DNA of 38,030 bases from Actinomycetes bacterium (lineage in GTDB: Bacteria; Actinomycetota; Acidimicrobiia; Acidimicrobiales; RAAP-2), in NCBI GenBank assembly GCA_021820665.1, contig JAKADK010000021.1, positions 1 to 38,030 of the forward strand, given 5' to 3'. Shown here piece after piece: positions 17,108-24,976 of this stretch. The notes beneath the pieces are model-generated. The model searched no databases, was not told the DNA's origin, and saw nothing but the letters and a program-made list of their open reading frames with translations. Both the position numbers and the translations under genes were made by a program. Numbering within the stretch: the first letter of the stretch is position 1; each line of letters opens with the position of its first letter.

Positions 17108-17113
17108 AATGTA
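17108..17113 (-). promoter_or_regulatory. -10 element of the sulfide-oxidation operon
   Basis: On the minus strand TACATT lies at 17113-17108 and would start a leader of about 48 nt that contains the strong ribosome binding site of the dioxygenase gene. It is the centre of the palindrome GTACC-N6-GGTAC (17103-17118), so a bound regulator would block it. Confidence 0.4.
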
Positions 17114-17125
17114 GGTACAATAGTG
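17108..17125 (+). promoter_or_regulatory. Putative GntR operator, copy 1
   Basis: AATGTWGGTACAWTASTG occurs here and at 17261-17278, 153 bp apart, identical at 15 of 18 positions and in the same orientation. The core TGTAGGTACA is an inverted repeat. It is in an otherwise GC-rich intergenic region between the GntR gene and the operon it probably controls. Confidence 0.5.
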
Positions 17126-17260
17126 GAACCGGCGACAGGAGGCAAGGCCCGGGCTGCACCCGGACCGACCGCACCTGGACCGCCCGCACCCGGGCCGCAC
17201 CTGGACCGACCGACCGGCCGCACCCGACCGGCTGGAGGCAGCCCTTGCGTCCGGCCCGCA

Positions 17261-17278
17261 AATGTTGGTACATTACTG
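17261..17278 (+). promoter_or_regulatory. Putative GntR operator, copy 2, overlapping the regulator promoter
   Basis: This second copy of the 18-bp motif contains TACATT at 17269-17274, a -10 element for rightward transcription with its predicted start at 17281. Binding here would give autoregulation. Between the copies, 17158-17230 is an imperfect GC-rich repetition of CGCACCYGGACCG-like units and nothing else is seen. Confidence 0.5.
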
Positions 17279-17280
17279 AA

Positions 17281-17325
17281 ATGGTCATCTATTTCAGGGC
17301 GGATCTCCCGGATGGGCGGCGGTAG
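17281..17325 (+). CDS. Possible leaderless 14-codon leader ORF before the GntR gene
   Basis: ATG at 17281 falls 6 nt after the TACATT -10 element, exactly at the expected transcription start. The frame runs 14 codons (MVIYFRADLPDGRR) to TAG at 17323-17325, one nucleotide before an in-frame GTG of the regulator gene (17327). It could set up termination-reinitiation. No homology is recognised. Confidence 0.25.
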   Translation: MVIYFRADLPDGRR

Positions 17326-18190
17326 CGTGACTGCGGCGGTCGTGTCGGGTCCGGGGCGAGCCGAGCTGGACCGGGAGAGCGCACTCCCGCTGTGGGCCCA
17401 GCTCCATGACGACCTGTGCCGGAGGCTCGACGAGGGTGAGTTCACCGGCTCGTTCCCCGGTGAGATGGCTCTCGCCGAGCAGTACGGCGTGAGCCGCAAC
17501 ACCGTCCGGGAAGCGGTCCGGCGTCTCCGAACCGAAGGGGTGGTCGTCGCCGGCAGGGGGCGGCGACCGAGGCTGGCCACGAGCGTCGAGATCGAGCAGC
17601 CGCTGGGCGCCCTCTACAGCCTGTTCGCCTCGGTGCAGGCTGCAGGCCTGGAGCAGCGCTCCGTGGTCCGTTCGCTGTCGGTCGAGCACGACGGGCAGGC
17701 GGCCGAGATCCTTGGCCTGGAGGCTGCCGCTCCGCTCGTCTACCTCGAGCGACTGCGGTTTGCCGGTGATCGGCCTCTCGCCCTCGATCGGGTGTGGTTG
17801 CCGGCGACAGAAGCCGAGGGTCTGCTCGGCGTCGACTTCAGCCACACCTCCCTCTACGAGCAGCTGGCGGAGCGGACCGGGATCCGTCTCGTCGGCGGGC
17901 GCGAGCACATCAGGGCCGTCGTGCCCACCGACGATGAACGTGCAGTGCTGGGCATCGACGACGGGATCGCTGCTTTTTCCATCGAACGCCTGGGCATGAC
18001 CCGAGACGGTCCGGTCGAGTTCCGTCGGAGCCTGGTGCGCGGGGATCGGTTCTCCGTGACGGCGGTCTTCTCGGCCCAGGGGGGCTACCAGCTGGGTCTG
18101 GACGCCTCGGGATCACATGCCGGTCCGGACGGGTGGGAGCCGTTCGACCCGGTCGCCCGCGACGACGGGCCCACCGGGACGGTGACCTGA
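17312..18190 (+). CDS. GntR-family regulator with UTRA domain (HutC subfamily)
   Basis: A 292-residue DNA-binding transcription factor. The N-terminal winged helix-turn-helix at about 25-90 is typical (LPLWAQLHDDLCRRLDEGEF start, FPGEMALAEQYGVSRNTVREAVRRLRTEG recognition part), and a UTRA effector-binding domain fills about 95-265. It is divergent from the persulfide dioxygenase/SQR operon, and the shared region contains two copies of an 18-bp motif, so it probably represses that operon and itself. The effector is unknown; HutC-type members usually sense small metabolites. The start is unsure: ATG 17312 or GTG 17327, both without a clear ribosome binding site. A tiny leaderless frame ends 1 nt before the GTG, which would favour GTG 17327 through reinitiation. 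Confidence 0.87.
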   Translation: MGGGSVTAAVVSGPGRAELDRESALPLWAQLHDDLCRRLDEGEFTGSFPGEMALAEQYGVSRNTVREAVRRLRTEGVVVAGRGRRPRLATSVEIEQPLGALYSLFASVQAAGLEQRSVVRSLSVEHDGQAAEILGLEAAAPLVYLERLRFAGDRPLALDRVWLPATEAEGLLGVDFSHTSLYEQLAERTGIRLVGGREHIRAVVPTDDERAVLGIDDGIAAFSIERLGMTRDGPVEFRRSLVRGDRFSVTAVFSAQGGYQLGLDASGSHAGPDGWEPFDPVARDDGPTGTVT

Positions 18191-18216
18191 GCGGTCCTCG
18201 TCGTTCACGTGCGCAC

Positions 18217-18222
18217 TACGCT
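18217..18222 (+). promoter_or_regulatory. -10 element of murL, nearly leaderless
   Basis: TACGCT ends 8 nt before the ATG at 18231, in the 40-nt gap after the GntR gene. Transcription would begin at or 1-2 nt before the start codon. No ribosome binding site is present. Confidence 0.4.
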
Positions 18223-18230
18223 GGGCGGCG

Positions 18231-19706
18231 ATGCGGGGCACGACCTTCGACCCACGGGCGGTCGACGCCTTCCGGATCAGCGACTGGGACTTCGACCCGC
18301 GTCGGCGCGTGCTCCGTCTGCGCTACGCGTTCGAAGGCGGCCCCGGTCCCGAGCGGTTCGTCGAGACCGTGACCTTCGAGACCGAGCCCCGTGACCCTGA
18401 CCGCTCCCGTCTCGACGCCTGGCACCGGGCCGTCACCCACCTGCACATCGCCGCGGGGACGAGCTACTACAAGGCCGCCGCGCCGGAGCGGGTGGTCGTC
18501 GAGACCGCCGCCCTCACGGCCGCCGAGGCGGCGTTCCACCACCTGCTCTACGACGACGGCCTGCGGGAGTTCGCGGTGACCAACGGGTTGCCGGTGCCGC
18601 GCCCGGTGCGGATCGAAGCCACATCCGGCGAAGCCGATCGCCGGTCGTCCATCCCGGGGCCGACGCCACCCGACCGACGGTCGCTTCTCGTCCCCATCGG
18701 CGGGGGAAAGGACTCGCTCGTCGTGATCGAAGCGCTCCGGGCTCGGGGGCCGACGCTGTTCGTCGTCAATCCCCGACCGGTGCTCGACGACCTCGTGTCG
18801 GCGTCCGGCCTGGAGGCCATCCGTGTCCGCCGGGAGCTCTCCCCGGAGCTCGGGCGCCTGAACCGCTCGGGCGCGCTGAACGGGCACGTCCCGGTCACGG
18901 CCATCGTGTCGCTGCTCGCCGTCGTGAGCAGCGTCCTCTACGGTTTCGACGAGGTGGTCATGGCCGTCGAGCGGTCGGCGAGCGAGGAGACCCGCATGGT
19001 CGGGGGTGTGCCGGTCAACCACCAGTTCTCGAAGAGCCTCGAGCTCGAGCGCCGGATGCGGGAGCTGGTGACCGGGTCGATCGATCCCGGGATCCGGTAC
19101 GGTTCGGGCTTGCGCCCGTACGCCGAGCTGGCGATCGGTCGGGCGTTCGCCGGCCTCACGGCGTACCACCCGCTGTTCTGCAGCTGCAACGCGGCCTACC
19201 GGTCGACGGCCGACCCGGCCCAGCGGTGGTGTGGCGCCTGTCCCAAGTGCCGGTTCGTGGCGTTGATGCTGGCACCGTTCATGGCTCGCGACGCCGTCAC
19301 CGGGATCATCGGTCGTGATCTGTTCGACCAGGCCGGCGAGGTGGACGGGTTCCGGGCCCTCATGAGCGACGCCGACAAGCCCTTCGAGTGCGTCGGCGAG
19401 CGCAAGGAGTCGGCGGCCGCGCTCCGGATGCTGGCCCGCCAGCCGGGCTGGCGAGACACCGTCGTCGTCCGCTCCCTCCGGTCCGATGCCGAGGCGGCCG
19501 TGTCCGATGGCGACGTGGCGGACCTGCTGGACCCCGACCGCGCGCTCGACTACCCCGACCCCGCCGTGGCGGACGCCATCGACCGGCTCCTGTCGCCAGG
19601 GGGGGCACCGGTCACAGGCACCGTCTCCAGCGCGGGCCGCGGCGGGAGCCGGGCGGGTGTCGCCGCCGTGCCCGGCGGGGCGGTCCCTGGTCCCCAAGGC
19701 CGGTGA
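18231..19706 (+). CDS. murL: UDP-MurNAc-L-Ala-L-Glu epimerase (MurL)
   Basis: A 491-residue cytoplasmic protein recognised as MurL, which with ATP epimerises the terminal L-glutamate of UDP-MurNAc-L-Ala-L-Glu to D-glutamate for peptidoglycan. The conserved features seen are GGGKDS (157-162), a PP-loop-like ATP site after the strand SLLVPI; ERSASEETR and NHQFSKSLELE; and a cysteine cluster C317, C319, C334, C337 and C340 (FCSCNAAYRS, WCGACPKC). The last 40 residues are low-complexity. The assignment is supported by the next gene, a MurD-like ligase whose GTG start overlaps this stop as GTGA, the pairing known from Xanthomonas. The ATG at 18231 sits just after a TACGCT -10. A related PP-loop enzyme is the only alternative, and the context makes that unlikely. 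Confidence 0.88.
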   Translation: MRGTTFDPRAVDAFRISDWDFDPRRRVLRLRYAFEGGPGPERFVETVTFETEPRDPDRSRLDAWHRAVTHLHIAAGTSYYKAAAPERVVVETAALTAAEAAFHHLLYDDGLREFAVTNGLPVPRPVRIEATSGEADRRSSIPGPTPPDRRSLLVPIGGGKDSLVVIEALRARGPTLFVVNPRPVLDDLVSASGLEAIRVRRELSPELGRLNRSGALNGHVPVTAIVSLLAVVSSVLYGFDEVVMAVERSASEETRMVGGVPVNHQFSKSLELERRMRELVTGSIDPGIRYGSGLRPYAELAIGRAFAGLTAYHPLFCSCNAAYRSTADPAQRWCGACPKCRFVALMLAPFMARDAVTGIIGRDLFDQAGEVDGFRALMSDADKPFECVGERKESAAALRMLARQPGWRDTVVVRSLRSDAEAAVSDGDVADLLDPDRALDYPDPAVADAIDRLLSPGGAPVTGTVSSAGRGGSRAGVAAVPGGAVPGPQGR

Positions 19707-21046
19707 GGTGGTCGGACCTCGACGGTCGCCGCCTGGCCATCTGGGGAACGGGGCGAGAGGGCATCGCCGCCGCCCGGGTGGCGTTCGGGCGTGGCATCGA
19801 GCCGGTCCTGGTCGACGACGACCCGGTGGCGGGAGGGGCTCGGGCATCGGCGCTGCTCGGCCCGGCGGTCGGTGTCGTGCCACCCGACGATCCCAGCGTG
19901 CGACGGGCCGAGGTGATCATCCGCTCCCCGGGGGTCAGCCGGTACCGGCCGGAGCTCGCGGCCGCCCGGGAGCGGGGCGTGGTCGTTACGACGGCGATGG
20001 CCCTCTGGCTCGACGAGCATCGGGACCGGCCGGTGCTGGCCGTGACGGGGACGAAGGGGAAGAGCACCACGGCGGCGATGGCGGCGGCGATCCTGGAGGC
20101 GGCCGGCGTGCCCGTGGCGCTGGCGGGGAACATCGGCCGTCCCGTGACCGAGGTCTCGCCGACCGATCCGGCTGAGGTGTTCGTGGTCGAGGTCTCCTCG
20201 TACCAGGCGGCCGAGGTGACCACCAGTCCTCGGGTGACCGTGCTCACCAGCCTGGCGCCCGACCACCTGGACTGGCACGGGGGAGTCGAGGCCTACTACC
20301 GGGACAAGCTGGCCCTCATCGCCACGCCCCCCTTCGGCGCGCTGGCGGTCAACGGCGAGAGCACCGTGGCCCTCGACCGTACGGCGGGCCACCCCGACCG
20401 TACGGTGTTCGGCCCCGGGGGCAGGGTCAGGGTCGAAGACGGGCAGGTGGTCGTGGACGGCACCGTCCTGGCGTCGGTCTCCGGTCTGCGCGTACCGGGG
20501 GCGCACAACGTGACCAACCTGCTCGGCGCGGTGACCGGGGTCCTGCTGGTCACCGGCAACGCACCTCCCGGTGCTGCCGTGAGCCGGGTCGTCCGGGAGT
20601 TCCGGGGCCTGCCGTCGCGTTGCGAGCATGTCGTCACCGTCGACGGCGTCGAGTTCGTCGACGACGCGCTCGCCAGCAACCCGTTCGCCACCGCCACGTC
20701 GGTGCTTGCCTATCCCGGCCGACCGCTGACCGTGATCCTGGGTGGGTCCGACCGCGGCGTCGACCTCGGTGAGCTGGCCGGCGTCATGGCGCGCCTGCGC
20801 CCGCCGCCCCGTCTCGTGGTGATGCCTCCCGACGGGGACCGCTTCGACGTGCTGGGAGGCGGGTCCTCGCCTCTGCCCGTACGGGTCGACGACCTCGAGG
20901 CCGCTGTCGCCGGTGCCTTCGAGGTCACCCCGGCCGGTGGCGTCGTGCTGTTCTCACCGGCGGCGCCGACCCCACCCGGGCAAGGGGGGTACCAGGAGCG
21001 GAGCCGTCGCTACCGGGCCGCCATCGCGGGCCTCGCCGGCCGGTAG
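19703..21046 (+). CDS. murD2: UDP-MurNAc-L-alanine--L-glutamate ligase (MurD2)
   Basis: A 447-residue Mur ligase of the MurD type. It has the Rossmann-like N-terminus (LAIWGTGREG), ATP loop TGTKGKST (115-122), EVSSYQ (163-168), LAPDHLDWHG with the carbamylated-lysine equivalent Lys202, HNVTN and LGGSDRGVDLGEL. MurD normally adds D-Glu to UDP-MurNAc-L-Ala; MurD2 adds L-Glu, which MurL then inverts. In line with a changed acceptor, the MurD motif NDSKATN, which contacts D-Glu, reads DDALASN here (320-326), with Lys replaced by Leu323. The GTG at 19703 is fixed by its GTGA overlap with murL; there is no independent ribosome binding site, so the two are translationally coupled. Whether the genome also has standard murD and murI is not visible. 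Confidence 0.85.
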   Translation: MRWSDLDGRRLAIWGTGREGIAAARVAFGRGIEPVLVDDDPVAGGARASALLGPAVGVVPPDDPSVRRAEVIIRSPGVSRYRPELAAARERGVVVTTAMALWLDEHRDRPVLAVTGTKGKSTTAAMAAAILEAAGVPVALAGNIGRPVTEVSPTDPAEVFVVEVSSYQAAEVTTSPRVTVLTSLAPDHLDWHGGVEAYYRDKLALIATPPFGALAVNGESTVALDRTAGHPDRTVFGPGGRVRVEDGQVVVDGTVLASVSGLRVPGAHNVTNLLGAVTGVLLVTGNAPPGAAVSRVVREFRGLPSRCEHVVTVDGVEFVDDALASNPFATATSVLAYPGRPLTVILGGSDRGVDLGELAGVMARLRPPPRLVVMPPDGDRFDVLGGGSSPLPVRVDDLEAAVAGAFEVTPAGGVVLFSPAAPTPPGQGGYQERSRRYRAAIAGLAGR

Positions 21047-21103
21047 CACCCGGTCGGGCATCGTCTCCGGCGGCCCCCGCCATCCTGGTCCTCGGATGCC
21101 GGG

Positions 21104-21185
21104 TGCGGGCGAGAGGACTCGAACCTCCACCCCCGAAGGGACCGGGACCTAAACCCGGCGCGTCTGCCTGTTCCGCCACGCCCGC
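21104..21185 (-). tRNA. tRNA-Leu (anticodon UAG)
   Basis: On the minus strand an 82-nt cloverleaf can be folded: acceptor GCGGGCG with CGCCCGC, D-arm, anticodon stem CCGGG/CCCGG around loop TTTAGGT with anticodon TAG at 21151-21149, a long class II variable arm (CCCTTCGGGG) and T-loop TTCGAGT. Discriminator A is at 21104. CCA is not encoded (ACCC follows). The long variable arm and the anticodon both identify leucine, reading CUA and related CUN codons. Confidence 0.96.
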
Positions 21186-21268
21186 GTACCGTGATGCTAC
21201 CGCCCGGCGCGCCGGTCCCCGAGGGCCGGGGCCCTCCCGGAGACCGGGCTCGCTCCCGGGTGCCGAGC

Positions 21269-21274
21269 TATAGT
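21269..21274 (+). promoter_or_regulatory. -10 element of the polysaccharide cluster
   Basis: TATAGT is the best -10 match in the area and lies 91 nt before the first gene of the cluster. The leader of about 85 nt contains a 13-bp direct repeat (CGGACCGGCAGAG at 21309 and 21337) and then AAAGGACGAG before the GTG start at 21366. The -35 is unclear. Confidence 0.5.
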
Positions 21275-21365
21275 CGCCCGGTCGCGCGTCCGTGCCGTTC
21301 CCGCGGGCCGGACCGGCAGAGGCCGGCTCGCCCGGTCGGACCGGCAGAGAAAGGACGAGAGCTTC

Positions 21366-22511
21366 GTGACGTCGACCCCGACGAGTGGCGGGACCACCAG
21401 AACCGGAGGCGAGCCCACCGACGCCACGTCCGTCGCCGGCCCGCAGCCCGATGCCGGCCCGCAGCCCGATGCCGCCGCCTACCTCGCCGGTGTGATGGCG
21501 GAGATCGACGCCGAGGTGGCGCGGCGCCGGGCGTCGGGTGAGCTGCCCCCGGCCCTCGAGCGGGAGCTCGACGAACTGTTCCTGGAGTTCTCGCCGGTCG
21601 GCACCCGAGGATCGGCCCGGCTCCGGGAGACACTGGCTCTGGTGGACGGAGCGGCGTACGTGGATACCGCCGTGCCCGTCGCGTCGCAGAAGGCGGCGGG
21701 CGCCTATGTGAAACGCGGGATCCGCAAGGCCACCGGTTGGTACATGAACTACGTCGTCCACCAGGTGACGCGGTTCGCGTGGTCGGTCTCCCGCATGCTC
21801 CACGTGCTCGTCGACCACGTCGAGCTCCTGGAACAGAGGGTCGACGGTCTGCGCCCGCCGGACGTCGAGCTCTCCGTCGTGCCGGTGGGGTCGGCGTCGG
21901 GCGAGTGGTGGGACGGGATCGTCGTCGAGGCCCTCGCCGGGGTCCGGGGCCGGGTCGTCCACGGCGACTGCGGCGACGGGGCGCTGGTCGAGGCCCTGGT
22001 CGGGGCGGGGGTGGACGCCTACGGTCTCGATCCCCACGACGACGCGGCGGAGGCGGCGGCCATGCGGGGCCTCGACACCCGGGGTGGAACGCTCCTCGAC
22101 CATCTGGAGGTGGTCCCCGACGAGGCACTCGCCGCCATCGTCGCCAGCGGGTCGGTCCAGTGGCTGTCCCCGTCCGAGCGCGACCGGTTCATTGCCCTGG
22201 CGGCGTCCAGGCTGGCCCCCGGAGGGATCCTCTGCCTCCACTCTGCCTCGCCGATCGGATGGGAGCGCACCTGCCCGCCCGTGCTCGCCGACCTCGCCCC
22301 CGGGCGGCCGCTCCATCCCGAGACCTGGGAGCACCTGGGAGCCCGCCACGGTCTCCGCCTCAGGGGAGTGCACCGGGGAGGCACGGACGACCGGATCGTG
22401 GTCGGCGACGGCCCGGCGTTGCCCGAGGCGCTCGAGGCGCTGCTCTCGGTCGTGAACGACCGGCTCCTCGCTCCCGGGGAGTACCTGTTGGTGGCCGAAC
22501 GCGTGCAGTGA
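21366..22511 (+). CDS. Class I methyltransferase-like protein of the polysaccharide cluster (copy 1)
   Basis: A 381-residue protein. The N-terminal 35 residues are low-complexity, including an 18-bp duplication (GPQPDA twice). A helical part (about 40-175) contains YMNYVVHQVTRFAWSVSRMLHVLVDHVELLEQRVDGL-like amphipathic helix typical of sugar-modifying enzymes in O-antigen clusters. The C-terminal part is Rossmann-like with the SAM-site pattern VVHGDCGDG (197-205) and a later LAPGGILCLHS strand. Methylation of a sugar in the exported glycan is the likely job, but the glycine-rich loop is only a fair match, so an inactive or different role is possible. GTG 21366 follows an AAAGGACGAG site. Its stop overlaps the next glycosyltransferase start as GTGA. 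A shorter paralogue is at 24935. Confidence 0.7.
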   Translation: MTSTPTSGGTTRTGGEPTDATSVAGPQPDAGPQPDAAAYLAGVMAEIDAEVARRRASGELPPALERELDELFLEFSPVGTRGSARLRETLALVDGAAYVDTAVPVASQKAAGAYVKRGIRKATGWYMNYVVHQVTRFAWSVSRMLHVLVDHVELLEQRVDGLRPPDVELSVVPVGSASGEWWDGIVVEALAGVRGRVVHGDCGDGALVEALVGAGVDAYGLDPHDDAAEAAAMRGLDTRGGTLLDHLEVVPDEALAAIVASGSVQWLSPSERDRFIALAASRLAPGGILCLHSASPIGWERTCPPVLADLAPGRPLHPETWEHLGARHGLRLRGVHRGGTDDRIVVGDGPALPEALEALLSVVNDRLLAPGEYLLVAERVQ

Positions 22512-23707
22512 CCGCCGTCCACCAGTTCCTCTCCGCCCTCCTGCCCCGCGACGCCACCGGAGCCCACGCCCTGGCCCTCCGCTCGGCGTTCCGGGCCGCC
22601 GGCTGGAGCTCGGAGATCTACGTGGAGGCGGCCCACGACGAGCTGCTCCATGAGGCCACCTACTTCGGCCGGTACCCGGGGCGGGCCACCCCCGGGGACG
22701 TCCTGCTCTACCACCTGAGCACGGCATCCCCCATCGCCGAGCTCCTGGCCGGTCGGGCCGAGACCCTCGTTCTCGACTACCACAACGTCACTCCCGCGAG
22801 CTTCTACGTCGACTGGGAGCCGGAGACGGCCCGGCGGGCGGACCGTGCCCGCCTGGAGGCGGCGGCGTTGGCCTCCCGCGCCGCCCTCGGCATCACGCAC
22901 TCCCGGTTCAACGCCGACGAGCTCTCCGCCCTCGGCTGCCCGTCGACCGAGGTCATCCCGGTCCTCTCGGGCATGGGACCCGAGCACTGGCGCGCCCCCC
23001 GGTCGGAGGCGGTCGGCTCGGCCCGAGCGGCGGGCGACCCGGGAGGAGACCACCCGGGAGGAGACCACCCGGGCGGAGACCAGCGGTCGGGGGCCGCGTG
23101 GCTCTTCGTCGGCCGGCTCTCCCCCAACAAGGCGCAGCACCGGGTGGTCGAGGCGCTGTGGTGGTACCGCCGACTGTTCGACCCGGGAGCCCGGCTCGAC
23201 CTCGTCGGGTCCCCGGTGACCCCTGCTTATGTGGCCGCGTTGTCGGCGTTCGTGGCCGAGCTGGGGCTCGAAGGCGCCGTCCGCCTCCACGAGGGACTGA
23301 GCACCGACCAGCTCCGCCGTCGCTACACGGAGGCCGACGTGTTCGTGTGCCTGTCTGAGCACGAGGGGTTCTGTGTCCCTCTCATGGAGGCCATGGCCTT
23401 CGGGCTGCCGATCGTCGCCTACCGGGCCGGTGCGGTACCCGAGACGCTCGGTGACGCCGGGCTGCTCGTGGACGCCAAACGGCCCGCCACGGTGGCGGTC
23501 GCCGTGTCCCGTGTCCTCGGGGACGAGACGCTCCGGGCCCATCTCAGGCGGGCCCGTCAGGACCGCCTGGACCGTCTCGACCCCGACGCCGCCCGGTCCC
23601 GGTTCGTCGAGGTCCTGGCCCCTCTCGTCGGTGCTCCGCTGCCGGCTTCGGACCCCGGCCCGGTCCCGGCCTTCGCCGGGCAGGACGCGGGAGGGCCGAC
23701 ACGGTGA
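22508..23707 (+). CDS. GT4-family glycosyltransferase, type 1 (copy a)
   Basis: A 399-residue GT-B fold glycosyltransferase (family GT4) predicted to transfer a sugar from a nucleotide donor to a growing glycan at the inner membrane face. It begins VHQFLSALLPRDATGAH, a start shared with the products at 25948 and 30154, and has LLYHLSTASP, DYHNVTPASF, the mid-protein VGRLSPNKAQH and the donor-binding E-x7-E motif in SEHEGFCVPLMEAM. A 15-bp tandem repeat inserts HPGGD units between the two lobes. The GTG start overlaps the preceding stop (GTGA), and its own stop overlaps the next start the same way. The exact sugar cannot be told. Confidence 0.85.
   Translation: MTAVHQFLSALLPRDATGAHALALRSAFRAAGWSSEIYVEAAHDELLHEATYFGRYPGRATPGDVLLYHLSTASPIAELLAGRAETLVLDYHNVTPASFYVDWEPETARRADRARLEAAALASRAALGITHSRFNADELSALGCPSTEVIPVLSGMGPEHWRAPRSEAVGSARAAGDPGGDHPGGDHPGGDQRSGAAWLFVGRLSPNKAQHRVVEALWWYRRLFDPGARLDLVGSPVTPAYVAALSAFVAELGLEGAVRLHEGLSTDQLRRRYTEADVFVCLSEHEGFCVPLMEAMAFGLPIVAYRAGAVPETLGDAGLLVDAKRPATVAVAVSRVLGDETLRAHLRRARQDRLDRLDPDAARSRFVEVLAPLVGAPLPASDPGPVPAFAGQDAGGPTR
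23038..23082. repeat. 15-bp tandem repeat, 3 copies, in glycosyltransferase gene
   Basis: CCCGGGAGGAGACCA is repeated three times (one change in the last copy) and encodes PGGDH units in the linker between the two lobes of the enzyme. The unit keeps frame. Confidence 0.87.
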
Positions 23708-24951
23708 AGCTCGCCTTCGTGACGCCGCGCTACGGACCCGGGGTGATCGGCGGGGCCGAGACGGCGGCCCGCATGCTGGCCGAACGGCTGGCCCGCCGGC
23801 CGGGATGGGAGGTCGAGGTCCTCACCAGCTGCGCGGCAGACCACCTCACGTGGAAGAACGTCGAGGCCGAGGGCGTGTCGTCGCTGAACGGCGTCCGTGT
23901 CCGACGGTTTCCCACGTCGAGCCCGCGCCTGCTCGCCTACTTCGAGCTCGACGGTCGGATCAGGGTGGCCCCGGCCGCCGCCTCCCTGGAGGAGTCGCGC
24001 CGGTGGGTGGCACTCAACGGGCCGATGTGCCCGGGTCTGGTCGATGCCGTGGCGGGGACCGACGCCGACGTGGTGGCCTTCTACCCGTACCTGTTCGCCA
24101 CCACGGTCGACGGCCTGGCGGTGTGCCCGGCGCCCACCGTGCTCCACCCCGCGGCCCACGACGAGCCCGCCCTGTACCTGCGGGCGTTCCGGCAGAGCTT
24201 CTCGGGCACCGACGGGCTCGTGTACCACACCCGGGCCGAGCGCCAGCTCGTCGAGAGCGTCTTCCCGGTGGGCAGCCAGCCCCAGATCGTGCTCGGTCTC
24301 GGAGTGGACGAGCCGAACCCCCCGCAGCGGAAGGGATCGGAGGTCCTCGGGTTGGAGGGTCGTCCCTACCTCTGCTACCTGGGACGGGTCGACGAGCACA
24401 AGGGGTGTGGCATGCTCGCCGAGTTCTTCGCCACCTACAAGGAGCGCCATCCTTCCGACCTGGCCCTCGCCCTGGTCGGTCCACTCTCGGGCCCGGCGCC
24501 CGGCCATCCCGATATCGTGGCGACCGGGACGGTGGCCGAGCCCGACAAGTGGGACGTGCTCCGGGGCGCGACGGCGATGGTCACGCCCTCGGCGTACGAA
24601 TCGTTCTCCCTGGTGGTGTTGGAGGCGTGGACGGTGGGCGTCCCCGTGGTGGTGAACGCGACGTGCGCGGCGACGATGGAGCACTGCCGCCGGTCGGGTG
24701 GCGGGCTGTGGTTCGACACCTACGCCTCGTTCGAGGCGGTCGTCGACCGTATCGTCTCCGACGGAGGACTGGCGCGCACGCTGGCCGAGGCGGGGGCGCG
24801 CTACACGGACACGTACTACCGCTGGCCGGCGCTGATCGACCGGTATGCCGGCTTCGTGGAGCGGATCGCCGCCCGGGGCCCGAAGGCCCGGCTCCGCCCG
24901 CCGCGGCTGGCGAACGTCGAAGGGGGGGCCGCCTATGTCCGCGAGCACTGA
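23704..24951 (+). CDS. GT4-family glycosyltransferase, type 2 (copy a)
   Basis: A 415-residue GT4-type glycosyltransferase. The N-terminus MKLAFVTPRYGPGVIGGAET is the acceptor-side glycine loop seen in WcaI/PimB-like enzymes. VLHPAAHDEPAL, YLGRVDEHKG and the donor-site E-x7-E in SAYESFSLVVLEAW follow. It is closely similar to the product at 31265 (same order of motifs, FYPYLF/FYPYLY, VLHPAAHDEPAL in both), so these are paralogues. Start GTG at 23704 overlaps the previous stop as GTGA. It belongs to the rightward polysaccharide operon. Confidence 0.86.
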   Translation: MKLAFVTPRYGPGVIGGAETAARMLAERLARRPGWEVEVLTSCAADHLTWKNVEAEGVSSLNGVRVRRFPTSSPRLLAYFELDGRIRVAPAAASLEESRRWVALNGPMCPGLVDAVAGTDADVVAFYPYLFATTVDGLAVCPAPTVLHPAAHDEPALYLRAFRQSFSGTDGLVYHTRAERQLVESVFPVGSQPQIVLGLGVDEPNPPQRKGSEVLGLEGRPYLCYLGRVDEHKGCGMLAEFFATYKERHPSDLALALVGPLSGPAPGHPDIVATGTVAEPDKWDVLRGATAMVTPSAYESFSLVVLEAWTVGVPVVVNATCAATMEHCRRSGGGLWFDTYASFEAVVDRIVSDGGLARTLAEAGARYTDTYYRWPALIDRYAGFVERIAARGPKARLRPPRLANVEGGAAYVREH

Positions 24952-24976
24952 GGGTATGTCCGAGAGCACTGACGGC
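24935..24976. repeat. 21-bp tandem duplication containing the start codon
   Basis: Two copies with two mismatches encode MSASTEG and MSESTDG, so the gene has two in-frame ATG codons in the same local context. Confidence 0.85.

Noticed and set aside
18231-19706. PP-loop asparagine synthase or tRNA thiolation enzyme in place of MurL
   Set aside because: The GGGKDS site alone would allow this, but the cysteine pattern and the GTGA-coupled MurD-type neighbour fit MurL better.
21104-21185. tRNA-Leu as an integration site for the polysaccharide cluster
   Set aside because: The 3' end of the tRNA faces murD2, not the cluster; no partial tRNA copy or integrase gene is seen on either side.
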